Origin: Streptomyces sp. HD
GTDB taxonomy: Bacteria > Actinomycetota > Actinomycetes > Streptomycetales > Streptomycetaceae
Length of the DNA: 64,000 nucleotides
Assembly: GCF_028369295.1 (NCBI RefSeq)
Contig: NZ_JAQMYP010000013.1
Coordinates: 1-64,000, forward strand
Direction: 5' to 3'
The notes beneath the pieces are model-generated. The model was given only the letters and a program-made list of their open reading frames with translations. It ran no database searches and had not been told where the DNA came from. The stretch's first letter is position 1. Every line of letters begins with the position of its first letter. Made by a program: the position numbers and the translations under genes. This document shows positions 26,609 through 34,868 of the stretch, piece by piece.

Positions 26609-27814
26609 CTAGAGCTGGAGATCGCCGTCGACCAGACGCCCCAGGATCAGCGCGATGCGCAAAGTGAACGCGGAGCGTACATCGGACGGCGACCAGCCGG
26701 TGACGTCTGTCACACGTCGGAGCCGGTAGCGCACGGTGTTGGGATGCACGAACAGCATCCGTGCCGCGCCCTCCAGGCTGCTCGCCTGTTCGAGATAGAC
26801 CGAGAGCGTCTCCAGCAGAGCCGACCCGGCCTCCTCCAGCGGTCTGTAGATCTCCTCCACCAGCTGCTCACGTGCGCTGGGATCACCGGCGATGGCGCGT
26901 TCCGGAAGCAGATCGTCCGCCAGCACCGGACGCGGGGCGTCCTGCCAGGCCGAACACGCCTTCAGTCCGGCGGCCGCGGCCTGCGCGGACCGGGTGGCGG
27001 CCAGCAGATCCGGTACGACGGGGCCCGCGACCACGGGACCCGCGGCATACGGCCCGATCAGCGACTTGGCGACGGCGATCGGGTTGTCGCTGCCGCCCGC
27101 GATCACCACCAGCCGGTCCCCGAGCACCCCCGTCAGCACCTGGAGCTTGGCGTGCCGGGCGGCGCGCCGGATGGCCTCGACGGTCAGCTCGCTGTCCCCG
27201 TCGGGCGCGGTCCCGAGCACCACGCACACATGCTCCGGCGAGTTCCACCCGAGCGCGGCGGCCCGCGACACGGCCCCCTCGTCGGCCTCGCCGCTCAGCA
27301 CGGCGTTGACCACGAGCGACTCAAGCCGGGCGTCCCAGGCACCCCGTGCCTCGGCGGCCTGGGCGTAGACCTGGGCGGTGGCGAAGGCGATCTCCCGGGC
27401 GTAGACGAGCAGCGCCTCGCGCAGCACGCTCTCGTCGCCGGGCGCCGCCACCTCGTCGATGGCCGACTCCATGACCTCGATGGTCGTGCGCACCATCTCG
27501 ACGGTCTGCCGCAGCGTGATGGCGCGGGTCAGCTCGCGCGGCGCGGTCCCGAAGACGTCGGTGGAGATGGCCTGGGGGGCGTCCGGGTGCCGGAACCACT
27601 CGGTGAAGGCCGCGATACCGGCCTGGGCGACGAGACCGATCCAGGAGCGGTTCTCCGGTGGCATGGCCCGGTACCACGGCAGCGTCTCGTCCATCCGCGC
27701 GATGGCCTGCGCGGCGAGCGAACCGGATGACTTCTCCAGCCGCTTCAGGGTCGCGGCGTGGGCATGGATGTCGTGCGCGGGGGCTTCGGATTCACGGGCT
27801 TCGGGTTCGGGCAC
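26609..27814 (-). CDS. fasR: PucR-family transcriptional activator of fatty acid synthesis
   Basis: A 401-aa regulator with a GGDEF-like/PucR middle region and a C-terminal PucR helix-turn-helix (about 345-398, LFVHPNTVRYRLRRVTDVTG then TLRIALILGRL). The location directly upstream of fabD-fabH-acpP-fabF on the same strand matches FasR, the activator of this operon in Streptomyces coelicolor. The start is GTG at 27814, with only a weak ribosome binding site. The long N-terminal domain (1-200) probably senses a metabolic signal. Confidence 0.92.
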   Translation of the reverse strand: MPEPEARESEAPAHDIHAHAATLKRLEKSSGSLAAQAIARMDETLPWYRAMPPENRSWIGLVAQAGIAAFTEWFRHPDAPQAISTDVFGTAPRELTRAITLRQTVEMVRTTIEVMESAIDEVAAPGDESVLREALLVYAREIAFATAQVYAQAAEARGAWDARLESLVVNAVLSGEADEGAVSRAAALGWNSPEHVCVVLGTAPDGDSELTVEAIRRAARHAKLQVLTGVLGDRLVVIAGGSDNPIAVAKSLIGPYAAGPVVAGPVVPDLLAATRSAQAAAAGLKACSAWQDAPRPVLADDLLPERAIAGDPSAREQLVEEIYRPLEEAGSALLETLSVYLEQASSLEGAARMLFVHPNTVRYRLRRVTDVTGWSPSDVRSAFTLRIALILGRLVDGDLQL

Positions 27815-27921
27815 GGGGACAAGACTGCCTTATCGGGACGGGAGCGCGTGCCAGAGGGTCGTAGGTGAGGCTTCTGTGCGGCTCTGGTGAGCTCCCCGGT
27901 GGGGCTACGGTGGTGCTCGTG

Positions 27922-28575
27922 ATGGACGTACGGCGCGCCGCGGAGCGCTATCCGGGAGGGGAACCGGACTCGGGCATCGAGTCACGCCACGCCTTCTCCT
28001 TCGGCCCGCACTACGACCCCGACAACCTCCGGTTCGGCGCGATGATCGCCTGCAACGAGGAGCGGCTCGCGCCCGGCGCCGGTTTCGACGAGCACCCGCA
28101 CAGCCACACCGAGATCGTGACGTGGGTGGTCGAGGGCGAGCTGACCCACCGCGACTCCACAGGCCACGAGACCCGGGTCGGCCCCGGCGACGTGCAGCGG
28201 CTCAGCTCCGCGGGCGGCGTACGCCACGTGGAACGCAACGACGCCGACACGCCCCTGACCTTCGTCCAGACCTGGCTGGCCCCGCTGACACCCGGCGGCG
28301 ACCCGGCGTACGAGATCGTCCACGGCATCGCCGACTCCACGCCGTACGCCGTCCCGGAGGCGGGCGCGATGCTGCATGTACGGCGGCTCGCGGCGGGGGA
28401 GCGGACGGCGGTGCCGGACGGGGCGCATCTGTACGTCCATGTCGTGCGCGGTGAGGTGTGCCTGGACGGCGAGGAACTGGGCACCGGGGACGCGGCGCGC
28501 ATCACGGACGCCAAGGACGTGGAGGCGGTCGGGCTGAGCGCGGCGGAGCTGCTGGTCTGGGAGATGGCCGGCTAG
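27922..28575 (+). CDS. Pirin-family bicupin protein
   Basis: A 217-aa cupin protein. The metal-binding residues of the N-terminal cupin are conserved: His58 and His60 in EHPHSHTEIVTW, His102 and Glu104 in GVRHVERND. Pirins bind Fe or Ni; some have quercetinase activity and a streptomycete pirin has been linked to control of beta-oxidation, but this one cannot be assigned. The second cupin (about 150-215) lacks an obvious metal site. The start ATG is preferred to in-frame GTG codons 3 and 9 bp upstream. Divergent from fasR. Confidence 0.85.
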   Translation: MDVRRAAERYPGGEPDSGIESRHAFSFGPHYDPDNLRFGAMIACNEERLAPGAGFDEHPHSHTEIVTWVVEGELTHRDSTGHETRVGPGDVQRLSSAGGVRHVERNDADTPLTFVQTWLAPLTPGGDPAYEIVHGIADSTPYAVPEAGAMLHVRRLAAGERTAVPDGAHLYVHVVRGEVCLDGEELGTGDAARITDAKDVEAVGLSAAELLVWEMAG

Positions 28576-28685
28576 CGCCTGTCGCGTGGGCGTGGGGGTG
28601 GGCGTGGGGCTCAAGATGCCGGAGTGGTCCGTGAGGCGTCCAATGGACGTGTCGGACTCGCCCGGCGCAGAGAAGAGCCGAGGCC

Positions 28686-30950
28686 ATGGCCAGAGGCAAG
28701 ACCACCGAGACCCCAGGGGGACGGGGCGACGCCCCGAAGGGGGGACTGCGACGGCTCGGTGAGTGGTGCGCCCACCACTTCGTGATCGTGATCGTCGCCT
28801 GGCTGGTGGCCCTGGGCGCGCTGCAGGCCCTCAACCACATCCACGGCGGGGAGTACTCGGACAACTTCGCGCTGTCCGACGTGCAGTCCGAGAAGGGCCT
28901 GGACGTCCTCAAGGCGCACGATCCGCAGGCCGGCGGCTACAGCAGCCAGATCGTGATGCACGACGCGGACCAGTCCCTGACCTCGGTCGGCTCGCAGATG
29001 TCGACCGCCGTCGCCGACCTCCAGAAGCTGCCGCACGTGCTGAGTGTGCAGAACCCGCTGGAGGCCACCTCCTCGAAGGTCGGGCCGCTGTCCTCGGACG
29101 GGAAGACCGGCTACATCACCGTCCGCTTCGACGAGCAGCCCTCCCTCCTCGGCGACAGCTACCTGGGCGGCGTCGACAACGCCGTGGAGCCGCTCCGCCA
29201 GGCCGGCGTCGACGTCGAGTACGGCGGATCGCTCGGCGAGCTGGAGCGGCCCGCCGGCAACGACCGGATCAGCGAGGCGATCGGGTTCGCCGTCGCCATC
29301 GTCGTCCTGCTGATCGGCTTCGGCAGTGTGATCGCCGCCGGACTGCCCCTGGTCACGGCACTGATCGGGGTGGTCGGCGGGCTGGCCTGCCTCGGGCTGC
29401 TCGCCATCGCGTTCACCTTCGCCACGGTGTCACCCACCCTGGCCACGATGATCGGCCTCGGTGTCGGCATCGACTACGCCCTCTTCCTGATCACCCGGCA
29501 CCGGCAGGGCCTCATCGACGGCGCGGACCCGGTGCGCGCCGCCGGCCACGCCGCCGCCACCAGCGGACGCGCGGTCCTGGTCTCCGGCACCACGGTGATC
29601 GTCGCCCTGATGGGCCTGTGGGTGTCCGGCGTGAGCTTCATCGGCAAACTCGGTGTCGCCGCGGCCGTCACGGTCGTCTCGGCCGTCCTGGGCGCGCTGA
29701 CCCTGGTCCCGGCCATGCTGGGGCTGGTCGGCCGCAACATCGACCGCTGGCATGTGCGCAAGCCGATCGCCGAGACCGACGCCGAGGGCGACACCTCCCA
29801 GGGCACCTGGCACCGCTACGCCAAGCGCGTGGAGCACCATCCGTGGCGGTACCTGTCCACCGGGCTCGTCACCGTCGCGGTGCTGGCCATCCCGGTCTTC
29901 TCGATCCAGCTCGGTCACATCGGCGACGGCGCCGACCCCACGTCCTTCACCGACCGGCGGGCCTTCGACCTGATGACGGACGCGTTCGGCGCGGGCGCCA
30001 ACGGGCCGCTCACCATCGTCGTCGACCAGACCTCCGTACCGGACTCGCAGCGCTCGGACCTGGCCTCGAAGACCCAGCAGGCCCTGAACGACGAGTCCGG
30101 GACCTCCTTCGTCAGCCCGCTGACGCCGACGCAGGACGGCGACGTCCTGATCGGCACGGTCTACTCGTCGGTGTCCCCGCAGAACAAGGACACCACCGAC
30201 CTGACGAACCGGCTCTACGACGACACCCTCCCCGACGCGGCCTCCGGCACCGACGCCAAGGGCTATGTCACCGGGACCACGGCCGCCCAGGTCGACTTCC
30301 GCAACATCGTCGCGCAGCGACTGCCACTGATCATCGCCGTGGTGGTCGGCCTCGCCTTCCTGATCGTCCTCGCGGTCTTCCGCGGCCTGCTCGTCGCGGT
30401 CAAGGCGGCCGTCCTCAACGTCCTGTCGATCGCGGCCTCGTACGGCGTCGTCGTCGCCGTCTTCCAGTGGGGCTGGGGCGGGCCCGCGCTGGGCGTCAAC
30501 GGCAAGGTGCCCATCGAGAGCTATGTGCCGATGATGATGTTCGCCATCATCTTCGGGCTGAGCATGGACTACGAGATCTTCCTGCTGTCCCGGGTGCACG
30601 AGGCGTGGCTGCGCACCGGGGACGCGAAGGACTCGGTCGCCCATGCCCTGGAGATCACCGCGCGCGTGATCACCTGCGCCGCCCTGATCATGGTGAGTGT
30701 GTTCGCGGCCTTCATCATCAGCGACAACATCGTGGTCAAGATGCTGGGCCTGGGCCTCGCCGTCAGTGTGCTCATCGACGCCACCGTCGTACGCCTGCTC
30801 ATGGTGCCCGCCGTGATGACGCTGCTGGGCAAGCACGCCTGGTGGACGCCCCGGTGGCTGGACCGGATCCTGCCGCACATCGACACCGAGGGGGAGGGCG
30901 AGGAACTGGCGACGGAGCCGGCTACAGCTGGGCGAGCACCGCGTCCGTGA
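28686..30950 (+). CDS. MMPL/RND-superfamily transporter
   Basis: A 754-aa inner-membrane transporter. One N-terminal membrane segment (about 28-48) is followed by an extracytoplasmic loop (50-190), then five segments with the family motif [17 protein letters not shown]. The second half repeats the plan, with an extracytoplasmic loop and the matching [22 protein letters not shown] proteins export lipids or small molecules using proton motive force. No MarR or TetR regulator is adjacent. The N-terminal cytoplasmic tail is encoded by a GGGGCGACGCCCC palindrome. The 3' end overlaps the convergent serine hydrolase gene by 29 bp. Confidence 0.9.
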   Translation: MARGKTTETPGGRGDAPKGGLRRLGEWCAHHFVIVIVAWLVALGALQALNHIHGGEYSDNFALSDVQSEKGLDVLKAHDPQAGGYSSQIVMHDADQSLTSVGSQMSTAVADLQKLPHVLSVQNPLEATSSKVGPLSSDGKTGYITVRFDEQPSLLGDSYLGGVDNAVEPLRQAGVDVEYGGSLGELERPAGNDRISEAIGFAVAIVVLLIGFGSVIAAGLPLVTALIGVVGGLACLGLLAIAFTFATVSPTLATMIGLGVGIDYALFLITRHRQGLIDGADPVRAAGHAAATSGRAVLVSGTTVIVALMGLWVSGVSFIGKLGVAAAVTVVSAVLGALTLVPAMLGLVGRNIDRWHVRKPIAETDAEGDTSQGTWHRYAKRVEHHPWRYLSTGLVTVAVLAIPVFSIQLGHIGDGADPTSFTDRRAFDLMTDAFGAGANGPLTIVVDQTSVPDSQRSDLASKTQQALNDESGTSFVSPLTPTQDGDVLIGTVYSSVSPQNKDTTDLTNRLYDDTLPDAASGTDAKGYVTGTTAAQVDFRNIVAQRLPLIIAVVVGLAFLIVLAVFRGLLVAVKAAVLNVLSIAASYGVVVAVFQWGWGGPALGVNGKVPIESYVPMMMFAIIFGLSMDYEIFLLSRVHEAWLRTGDAKDSVAHALEITARVITCAALIMVSVFAAFIISDNIVVKMLGLGLAVSVLIDATVVRLLMVPAVMTLLGKHAWWTPRWLDRILPHIDTEGEGEELATEPATAGRAPRP

Positions 30951-31761
30951 ACACCGGCCACGCCTCGACCGCCCACGGCCCGAAGGCGCGATCGGTGAGC
31001 GCGACGCAGGCCGCCCCGCTGCTACTCCCACCCGCCCACCCTGCGGACGGGTCGATCCACAGGAACGTACCCGACTGACCGAAATGCCCGAAGGTGCGCG
31101 GCGAGGACGACGAGCCCGTCCAGTGCGGGGACTTGCCGCCCCGGATCTCGAAGCCGAGCCCCCAGTCGTTCGGGTTCTGGTGCCCGTAGCCCGGCAGCAC
31201 GCCCTTCGTGCCCGGGTACTGCACGGTCATCGCCTCGGCGACCGTGCGCGGGTCCAGCAGCCGCGGCGCCTGCACCTCCGCCGCGAACCGCAGCAGATCC
31301 TCGACGCTCGACACGCCGTCCTTTGCCGGGGAGCCCTCCAGCGAGGTGGCCGTCATGCCCAGCGGCTCCAGCACCGCCTGCCGCAGATACTCCGCGAACG
31401 GGATGTCCGTCGCCTTCGCGATGTGGTCCCCGAGCTGCTCGAACCCGGCGTTGGAGTACAGCCGCCGCTCCCCGGGCGGGGCCGTCACCCGGTGCTCGTC
31501 GAAGGCCAGCCCCGAGGTGTGCGCGAGCAGATGCCGTACGGTCGCCCCCGCCGGCCCGGCCGGTTCGTCGAGCTCGACCGCGCCCTCCTCGTAGGCGACC
31601 AGCACCGCGTAGGCGGCCAGCGGCTTGGTGACGGAGGCGAGCGGGAAGCGGTGCCCGACGGGGCCGTGGGTGCCGAGGACCGTGCCGTCGGCCCGTACGA
31701 CACCCGCGGCGGCGGTGGGAACCGGCCAGTTCTCGATCAGTGCGAGGCTCTGCAAGGACAT
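30922..31761 (-). CDS. Serine hydrolase, beta-lactamase-like family
   Basis: A 279-aa penicillin-binding-protein-like hydrolase. Ser43-Val-Thr-Lys46 is the SxxK motif in [10 protein letters not shown], Tyr102-Ser-Asn104 the YxN motif in [10 protein letters not shown], and a GHFGQSG block stands for the third motif. The protein lacks a signal peptide, so a cytoplasmic esterase or D-peptidase role is more likely than beta-lactamase. It converges on and overlaps the MMPL transporter gene by 29 bp. The GNAT gene lies 19 bp upstream on the same strand, so the two are probably cotranscribed. Confidence 0.85.
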   Translation of the reverse strand: MSLQSLALIENWPVPTAAAGVVRADGTVLGTHGPVGHRFPLASVTKPLAAYAVLVAYEEGAVELDEPAGPAGATVRHLLAHTSGLAFDEHRVTAPPGERRLYSNAGFEQLGDHIAKATDIPFAEYLRQAVLEPLGMTATSLEGSPAKDGVSSVEDLLRFAAEVQAPRLLDPRTVAEAMTVQYPGTKGVLPGYGHQNPNDWGLGFEIRGGKSPHWTGSSSSPRTFGHFGQSGTFLWIDPSAGWAGGSSSGAACVALTDRAFGPWAVEAWPVFTDAVLAQL

Positions 31762-31780
31762 GACTGTGAGCCTAAGCCGC

Positions 31781-32293
31781 TCAGAGCTTCAGAATCATCG
31801 TGGGGTCCGGCTTGTGGACGAAGCCGAGGGAGGCGTAGAGCGGCTCTGCCTCCGCGGACGCGGTGAGCATGACCTGCCCGACGCCCTGGTCGCGGAACCA
31901 CGCCAGCAGCTCGTCCATGCACGCGCGCGTACCCTCCCCCACGCTCGAACAACCTCGCGCGGGGGACCCCCATCGCCGCGCCCCCGGGTCGGTGGCGACG
32001 CTGAAGACGTACCCGGCCGGTCCGCCCGGATTGCCCGCCTTCCCGATCCGGTGGTCGACCGTCCCGACCACCAGCGCCGCCAGCGCCCCCGGCCGGTCCG
32101 GGTGGTCGACGACGAACGCGGCGAAGTCCACGTCCGCGTCCGCCGACTTCAGCCGCAGCGCCGGCAACGAGTCCGCGTGCCAGTGGGTGGAACTGTCCCC
32201 ACCGGGCAGCGTGTCGATCATCACCTGGCGCAGACGCAGCACTTCCTCCGCGTACCCGGTCGTGGCACGGCGTACGAGACTAATGTCCGGCAC
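31781..32293 (-). CDS. GNAT acetyltransferase with palindrome inserted in the acetyl-CoA loop
   Basis: About 170 aa from the GTG that gives VPDISLVRR; GTG 32311 is an alternative. The fold is recognisable: the beta-4 strand region GPAGYVFSVATDPGARR and the C-terminal GQVMLTASAEAEPLYASLGF are typical of GNAT. Between GARR and RACMDELL, where the acetyl-CoA-binding R/Q-x-x-G-x-A loop should be, there are about 14 extra residues (WGSPARGCSSVGEGT) encoded by a CCCCCAC/GGGGG palindrome. The frame is kept, so the protein is made but may be inactive. Substrate unknown. Confidence 0.75.
   Translation of the reverse strand: MPDISLVRRATTGYAEEVLRLRQVMIDTLPGGDSSTHWHADSLPALRLKSADADVDFAAFVVDHPDRPGALAALVVGTVDHRIGKAGNPGGPAGYVFSVATDPGARRWGSPARGCSSVGEGTRACMDELLAWFRDQGVGQVMLTASAEAEPLYASLGFVHKPDPTMILKL
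31934..31973. repeat. Palindromic element inside GNAT gene
   Basis: CTCCCCCACGCTCG and GCGGGGGACCCCC flank a short loop. Relatives lie at 51532-51566 (inside the phosphoribosyltransferase gene) and 2073-2098. All three end in the characteristic ACCCCCAT. Such small elements are interspersed in Streptomyces genomes; here it is inserted in frame. Confidence 0.65.
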
Positions 32294-32346
32294 GCCAACC
32301 ACGTCGATCACGTCATGTCCCGTGGTTTTCTTACCGTTTCCGCTTG

Positions 32347-32364
32347 CTTGGAGCGCACTCCAAG
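32347..32364. promoter_or_regulatory. MerR-type operator
   Basis: A perfect dyad CTTGGAG-CGCA-CTCCAAG lies 17 bp before the MerR-family start codon. It is flanked by TTGCTT (32344-32349) and CATAGC (32367-32372), giving a spacer of 17 or more bp that contains the dyad, the usual arrangement for MerR control. Confidence 0.65.
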
Positions 32365-32381
32365 GCCATAGCGTGGAGCGC

Positions 32382-32909
32382 ATGACGGTGATGGAGACCA
32401 CGAGTACCAGGACCGACAGCTGTGCCGCCCCACCCCACCCGCACCGACGGCCGGAAGGCCAGGACAGCTACACCATCAGCGAGGTCGTCGCCTTCACCGG
32501 TCTGACGGCCCACACGCTGCGCTGGTACGAGCGGATCGGCCTGATGCCGCACATCGGCCGCTCGCACACGGGCCAGCGCCGGTACAGCAACCGCGACCTG
32601 GACTGGCTCGACCTCGTCGGCAAGCTGCGGCTGACCGGCATGCCGGTCGCCGACATGGTCCGGTACGCCGAGCTGGTACGCGAGGGCGACCACACCTTCG
32701 GCGAGCGTTTCGAACTCCTGGAGTCCACCCGCCGCGACGTCCTCGCGCGGATCGCCGAACTCCAGGACACGCTGGCCGTGCTCGACCGGAAGATCAGCTT
32801 CTACGCGGACGCGGGCCGTCTGTACGAGCAGGACAAGACGTTCGAGCAGCAGAAGCAATTCGAGCAGCAGAAGCAGTACGAGCAGCAGAAGACGGAGAAG
32901 GCTGGATGA
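32382..32909 (+). CDS. MerR-family transcriptional regulator with EQQK-repeat tail
   Basis: A 175-aa regulator. The MerR winged helix occupies about 30-100 (YTISEVVAFTGLTAHTLRWY, then HTGQRRYSNRDLDWLDLV), followed by the dimerisation helix. No metal-binding Cys cluster is seen, so it probably responds to an organic or redox signal. The C-terminal 30 residues are repeats of EQQKQF/Y encoded by an 18-bp tandem repeat. ATG 32382 has GGAG nearby; ATG 32391 is an alternative. Its stop overlaps the ATG of the aldo/keto reductase gene (ATGA), so the two are translationally coupled and likely autoregulated. Confidence 0.9.
   Translation: MTVMETTSTRTDSCAAPPHPHRRPEGQDSYTISEVVAFTGLTAHTLRWYERIGLMPHIGRSHTGQRRYSNRDLDWLDLVGKLRLTGMPVADMVRYAELVREGDHTFGERFELLESTRRDVLARIAELQDTLAVLDRKISFYADAGRLYEQDKTFEQQKQFEQQKQYEQQKTEKAG
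32841..32891 (+). repeat. 18-bp in-frame tandem repeat, 2.8 copies
   Basis: Units TTCGAGCAGCAGAAGCAA (32841-32858), the same with a final G (32859-32876), and TACGAGCAGCAGAAG (32877-32891). They encode FEQQKQ, FEQQKQ and YEQQK at the C-terminus of the MerR-family protein. Confidence 0.9.
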
Positions 32910-33919
32910 CCGACAGCAGCATCGCAACGGCACGACTCGGCGCACACGGCCCCGAGGTCGGTGTCCAGGGCCTCGGCTGCATGGGCATGAGCTTCGCGTA
33001 CGGCCCCTCGGACGCGGACGAGTCCAGGGCGACCCTGGAGCGGGCGCTGGAACTGGGCGTCACGCTGTACGACACGGCGGACGCGTACGGCGCGGGCGAG
33101 AACGAGCGGTTCCTCTCTCCGTTCTTCAAGGCGCACCGCGACGAGGTGGTGATCGCCACCAAGTTCGCGCTGGCGATCCACCCGGACGACCCGACGAAGC
33201 GGATCGTCCGCAACGACCCGCCCTACATCCGCCAGTGCATCGAGGCGAGCCTCAAGCGCCTGGACGTCGACGCGATCGACCTCTATTACATGCACCGCCG
33301 CGATGTGAACGTCCCCATCGAGGAGACCGTCGGCGTCATGGCGGAGCTGGTCCGCGAGGGCAAGGTCAAGCACCTGGGCCTGAGCGAGGTCACGGCGACC
33401 GAACTGCGCGCCGCCCACGCCGTACACCCCATAGCGGCCGTACAGTCCGAGTGGTCCCTGTTCAGCCGGGACATCGAGGCGAAGGTGGTCCCGGCCGCCG
33501 CGGAACTGGGCGTGACCCTGGTCCCGTACTCCCCGCTGGGCCGTGGCTTCCTCACCGGCTCGTTCGCCAAGGCCGAGGACCTGACGGCGGACGACTTCCG
33601 CCGCCAGCAGCCCCGCTTCACGGGTGAGAACGCGGCGGCCAACGCCGCCCTCCTGGACCCGATCCGCACGGTCGCCGAGGCCCACGGGGCCACGCCGGGG
33701 CAGATCGCGCTGGCATGGGTGCAGCAGCGGGCGACGGTGCACGGGCTGCCGATCGTGCCGATCCCGGGCACGCGCAAGCCGGCCCGGGTGGAGGAGAACA
33801 CGGGGGCGACGCGGATCGTCCTGACCGAGGAGGAGTTGGGCCTGCTGGAGCCGATCGCGTCGAAGGTGGCGGGCACCAGGTACACGGACATGACCTTCAC
33901 CTCGGCCGGCAGGGAGTGA
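32906..33919 (+). CDS. Aldo/keto reductase
   Basis: A 337-aa NADPH-dependent oxidoreductase reducing aldehydes or ketones. The catalytic tetrad is visible: Asp56 and Tyr61 in YDTADAYG, Lys86 in IATKFAL, His130 in LYYMHRRD. The cofactor-binding IPGTRKPARVEEN lies near the C-terminus. It overlaps the MerR regulator stop by 4 bp, so it is the regulator's likely main target. The natural substrate is unknown. Confidence 0.93.
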   Translation: MTDSSIATARLGAHGPEVGVQGLGCMGMSFAYGPSDADESRATLERALELGVTLYDTADAYGAGENERFLSPFFKAHRDEVVIATKFALAIHPDDPTKRIVRNDPPYIRQCIEASLKRLDVDAIDLYYMHRRDVNVPIEETVGVMAELVREGKVKHLGLSEVTATELRAAHAVHPIAAVQSEWSLFSRDIEAKVVPAAAELGVTLVPYSPLGRGFLTGSFAKAEDLTADDFRRQQPRFTGENAAANAALLDPIRTVAEAHGATPGQIALAWVQQRATVHGLPIVPIPGTRKPARVEENTGATRIVLTEEELGLLEPIASKVAGTRYTDMTFTSAGRE

Positions 33920-33950
33920 GCGACGCCTCCTACCGAGGTTTCGCCGACCC

Positions 33951-34823
33951 CTACAGTTCGGCCAGCAACTCGGCCTTCTTGACCGAGAACTCCTCGTCCG
34001 TCACGAGCCCGGCCTCGTGCAGCTCTCCCAAGTGACGGATCCTGTCCGCGATGTCGGCCGGGTCGCGCCTCGGCGCACTGGCCGGCACCGCGGCGACGGG
34101 CCCACTCCTGCGCACCGCCGACAGGACGGCCGCGGCGAACGGCAGCGACTCGTGCACCGGTCCGTACCCGAGCCCGAACACCACGGCGGCCGGGTCCTGA
34201 TCGGCCTGCGCCGGCTGACCGTCCGCGGAGTCCCGCCGCAGCAGTCGTAGGTGCCCCTCGAAGACCTCGGGCGACCGCCACTCGACCCCACTCAGCTCGG
34301 CCACCGGGAAACTCTGGTCCCCGGCCTTCCACTTCGCCGAGGACGCACCGGTCCAAAACCATCGAAACCGGACGATGTTCCCGTCGAATGACGCCTTGCC
34401 GTCATACGCCTTGAACTGCAACGGCACCTCGGGCGCGGCCAGGAGGAACTCCTCCGCCGCCCCGGACTCCTTCAACTGCGCCCGCAACTCGTCGTGGTAG
34501 TACTCGGCCAGCGTCTCCCGCTCGGCCGGCAGCACCAGCCGGTACGGATCCCCTGATTCCTTCAACTGCCCGGCCGCCGCCTCCATCAACGGGTCGGCAC
34601 CGGGACGCAGCTCCATGCGCAGCGCCACCGTCCCGCGCTTGCCCGGTGTCAGCGACACCCCGGCGATCGCCTCAAGAGGAACGCGTCGTTCTCCAAGCGC
34701 CTGGAAGAGCTTGGGTGTTCGAATCCCTCGTTCGTAACGGATGAGCACGGAGTCGGACTCGAACTCCCAGGCGGCATGAAATCCGGCCAGTACGTCACCC
34801 ATGCGGCTCATCGTATGCGGCAC
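33951..34823 (-). CDS. DUF4429 protein with C-terminal SHOCT domain
   Basis: A 290-aa protein with two DUF4429 repeats: GFHAAWEFESDSVLIRYERG then an IAGVSL strand, and later AYDGKASFDGNIVRFRWFWTG. A C-terminal SHOCT motif follows at about 255-288 (RIRHLGELHEAGLVTDEEF then KKAELL). GTG 34823 was chosen because GGAGG precedes it by 5 bases; ATG 34811 and 34802 are alternatives. DUF4429 resembles a PH-like fold and may bind membranes. It sits 45 bp upstream of the alpha/beta hydrolase stop, with both genes on the minus strand. Confidence 0.82.
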   Translation of the reverse strand: MPHTMSRMGDVLAGFHAAWEFESDSVLIRYERGIRTPKLFQALGERRVPLEAIAGVSLTPGKRGTVALRMELRPGADPLMEAAAGQLKESGDPYRLVLPAERETLAEYYHDELRAQLKESGAAEEFLLAAPEVPLQFKAYDGKASFDGNIVRFRWFWTGASSAKWKAGDQSFPVAELSGVEWRSPEVFEGHLRLLRRDSADGQPAQADQDPAAVVFGLGYGPVHESLPFAAAVLSAVRRSGPVAAVPASAPRRDPADIADRIRHLGELHEAGLVTDEEFSVKKAELLAEL

Positions 34824-34868
34824 GCGCTCCTCCGTCGCCACCCCGCGCAGACCGCAGTTCCTGCGCCT

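Noticed and set aside
30922..31761. True beta-lactamase (resistance gene)
   Set aside because: No signal peptide and only generic SxxK/YxN motifs; a housekeeping serine hydrolase is more likely.
31863..32381. Upstream extension of the MerR frame
   Set aside because: It overlaps the GNAT gene and precedes the promoter dyad; no family similarity.
34718..34745. GTTCGAATCCC sequence resembling a tRNA T-arm
   Set aside because: It lies inside the DUF4429 coding region (RYERGIRTPKLF) and has no acceptor or anticodon stems around it.
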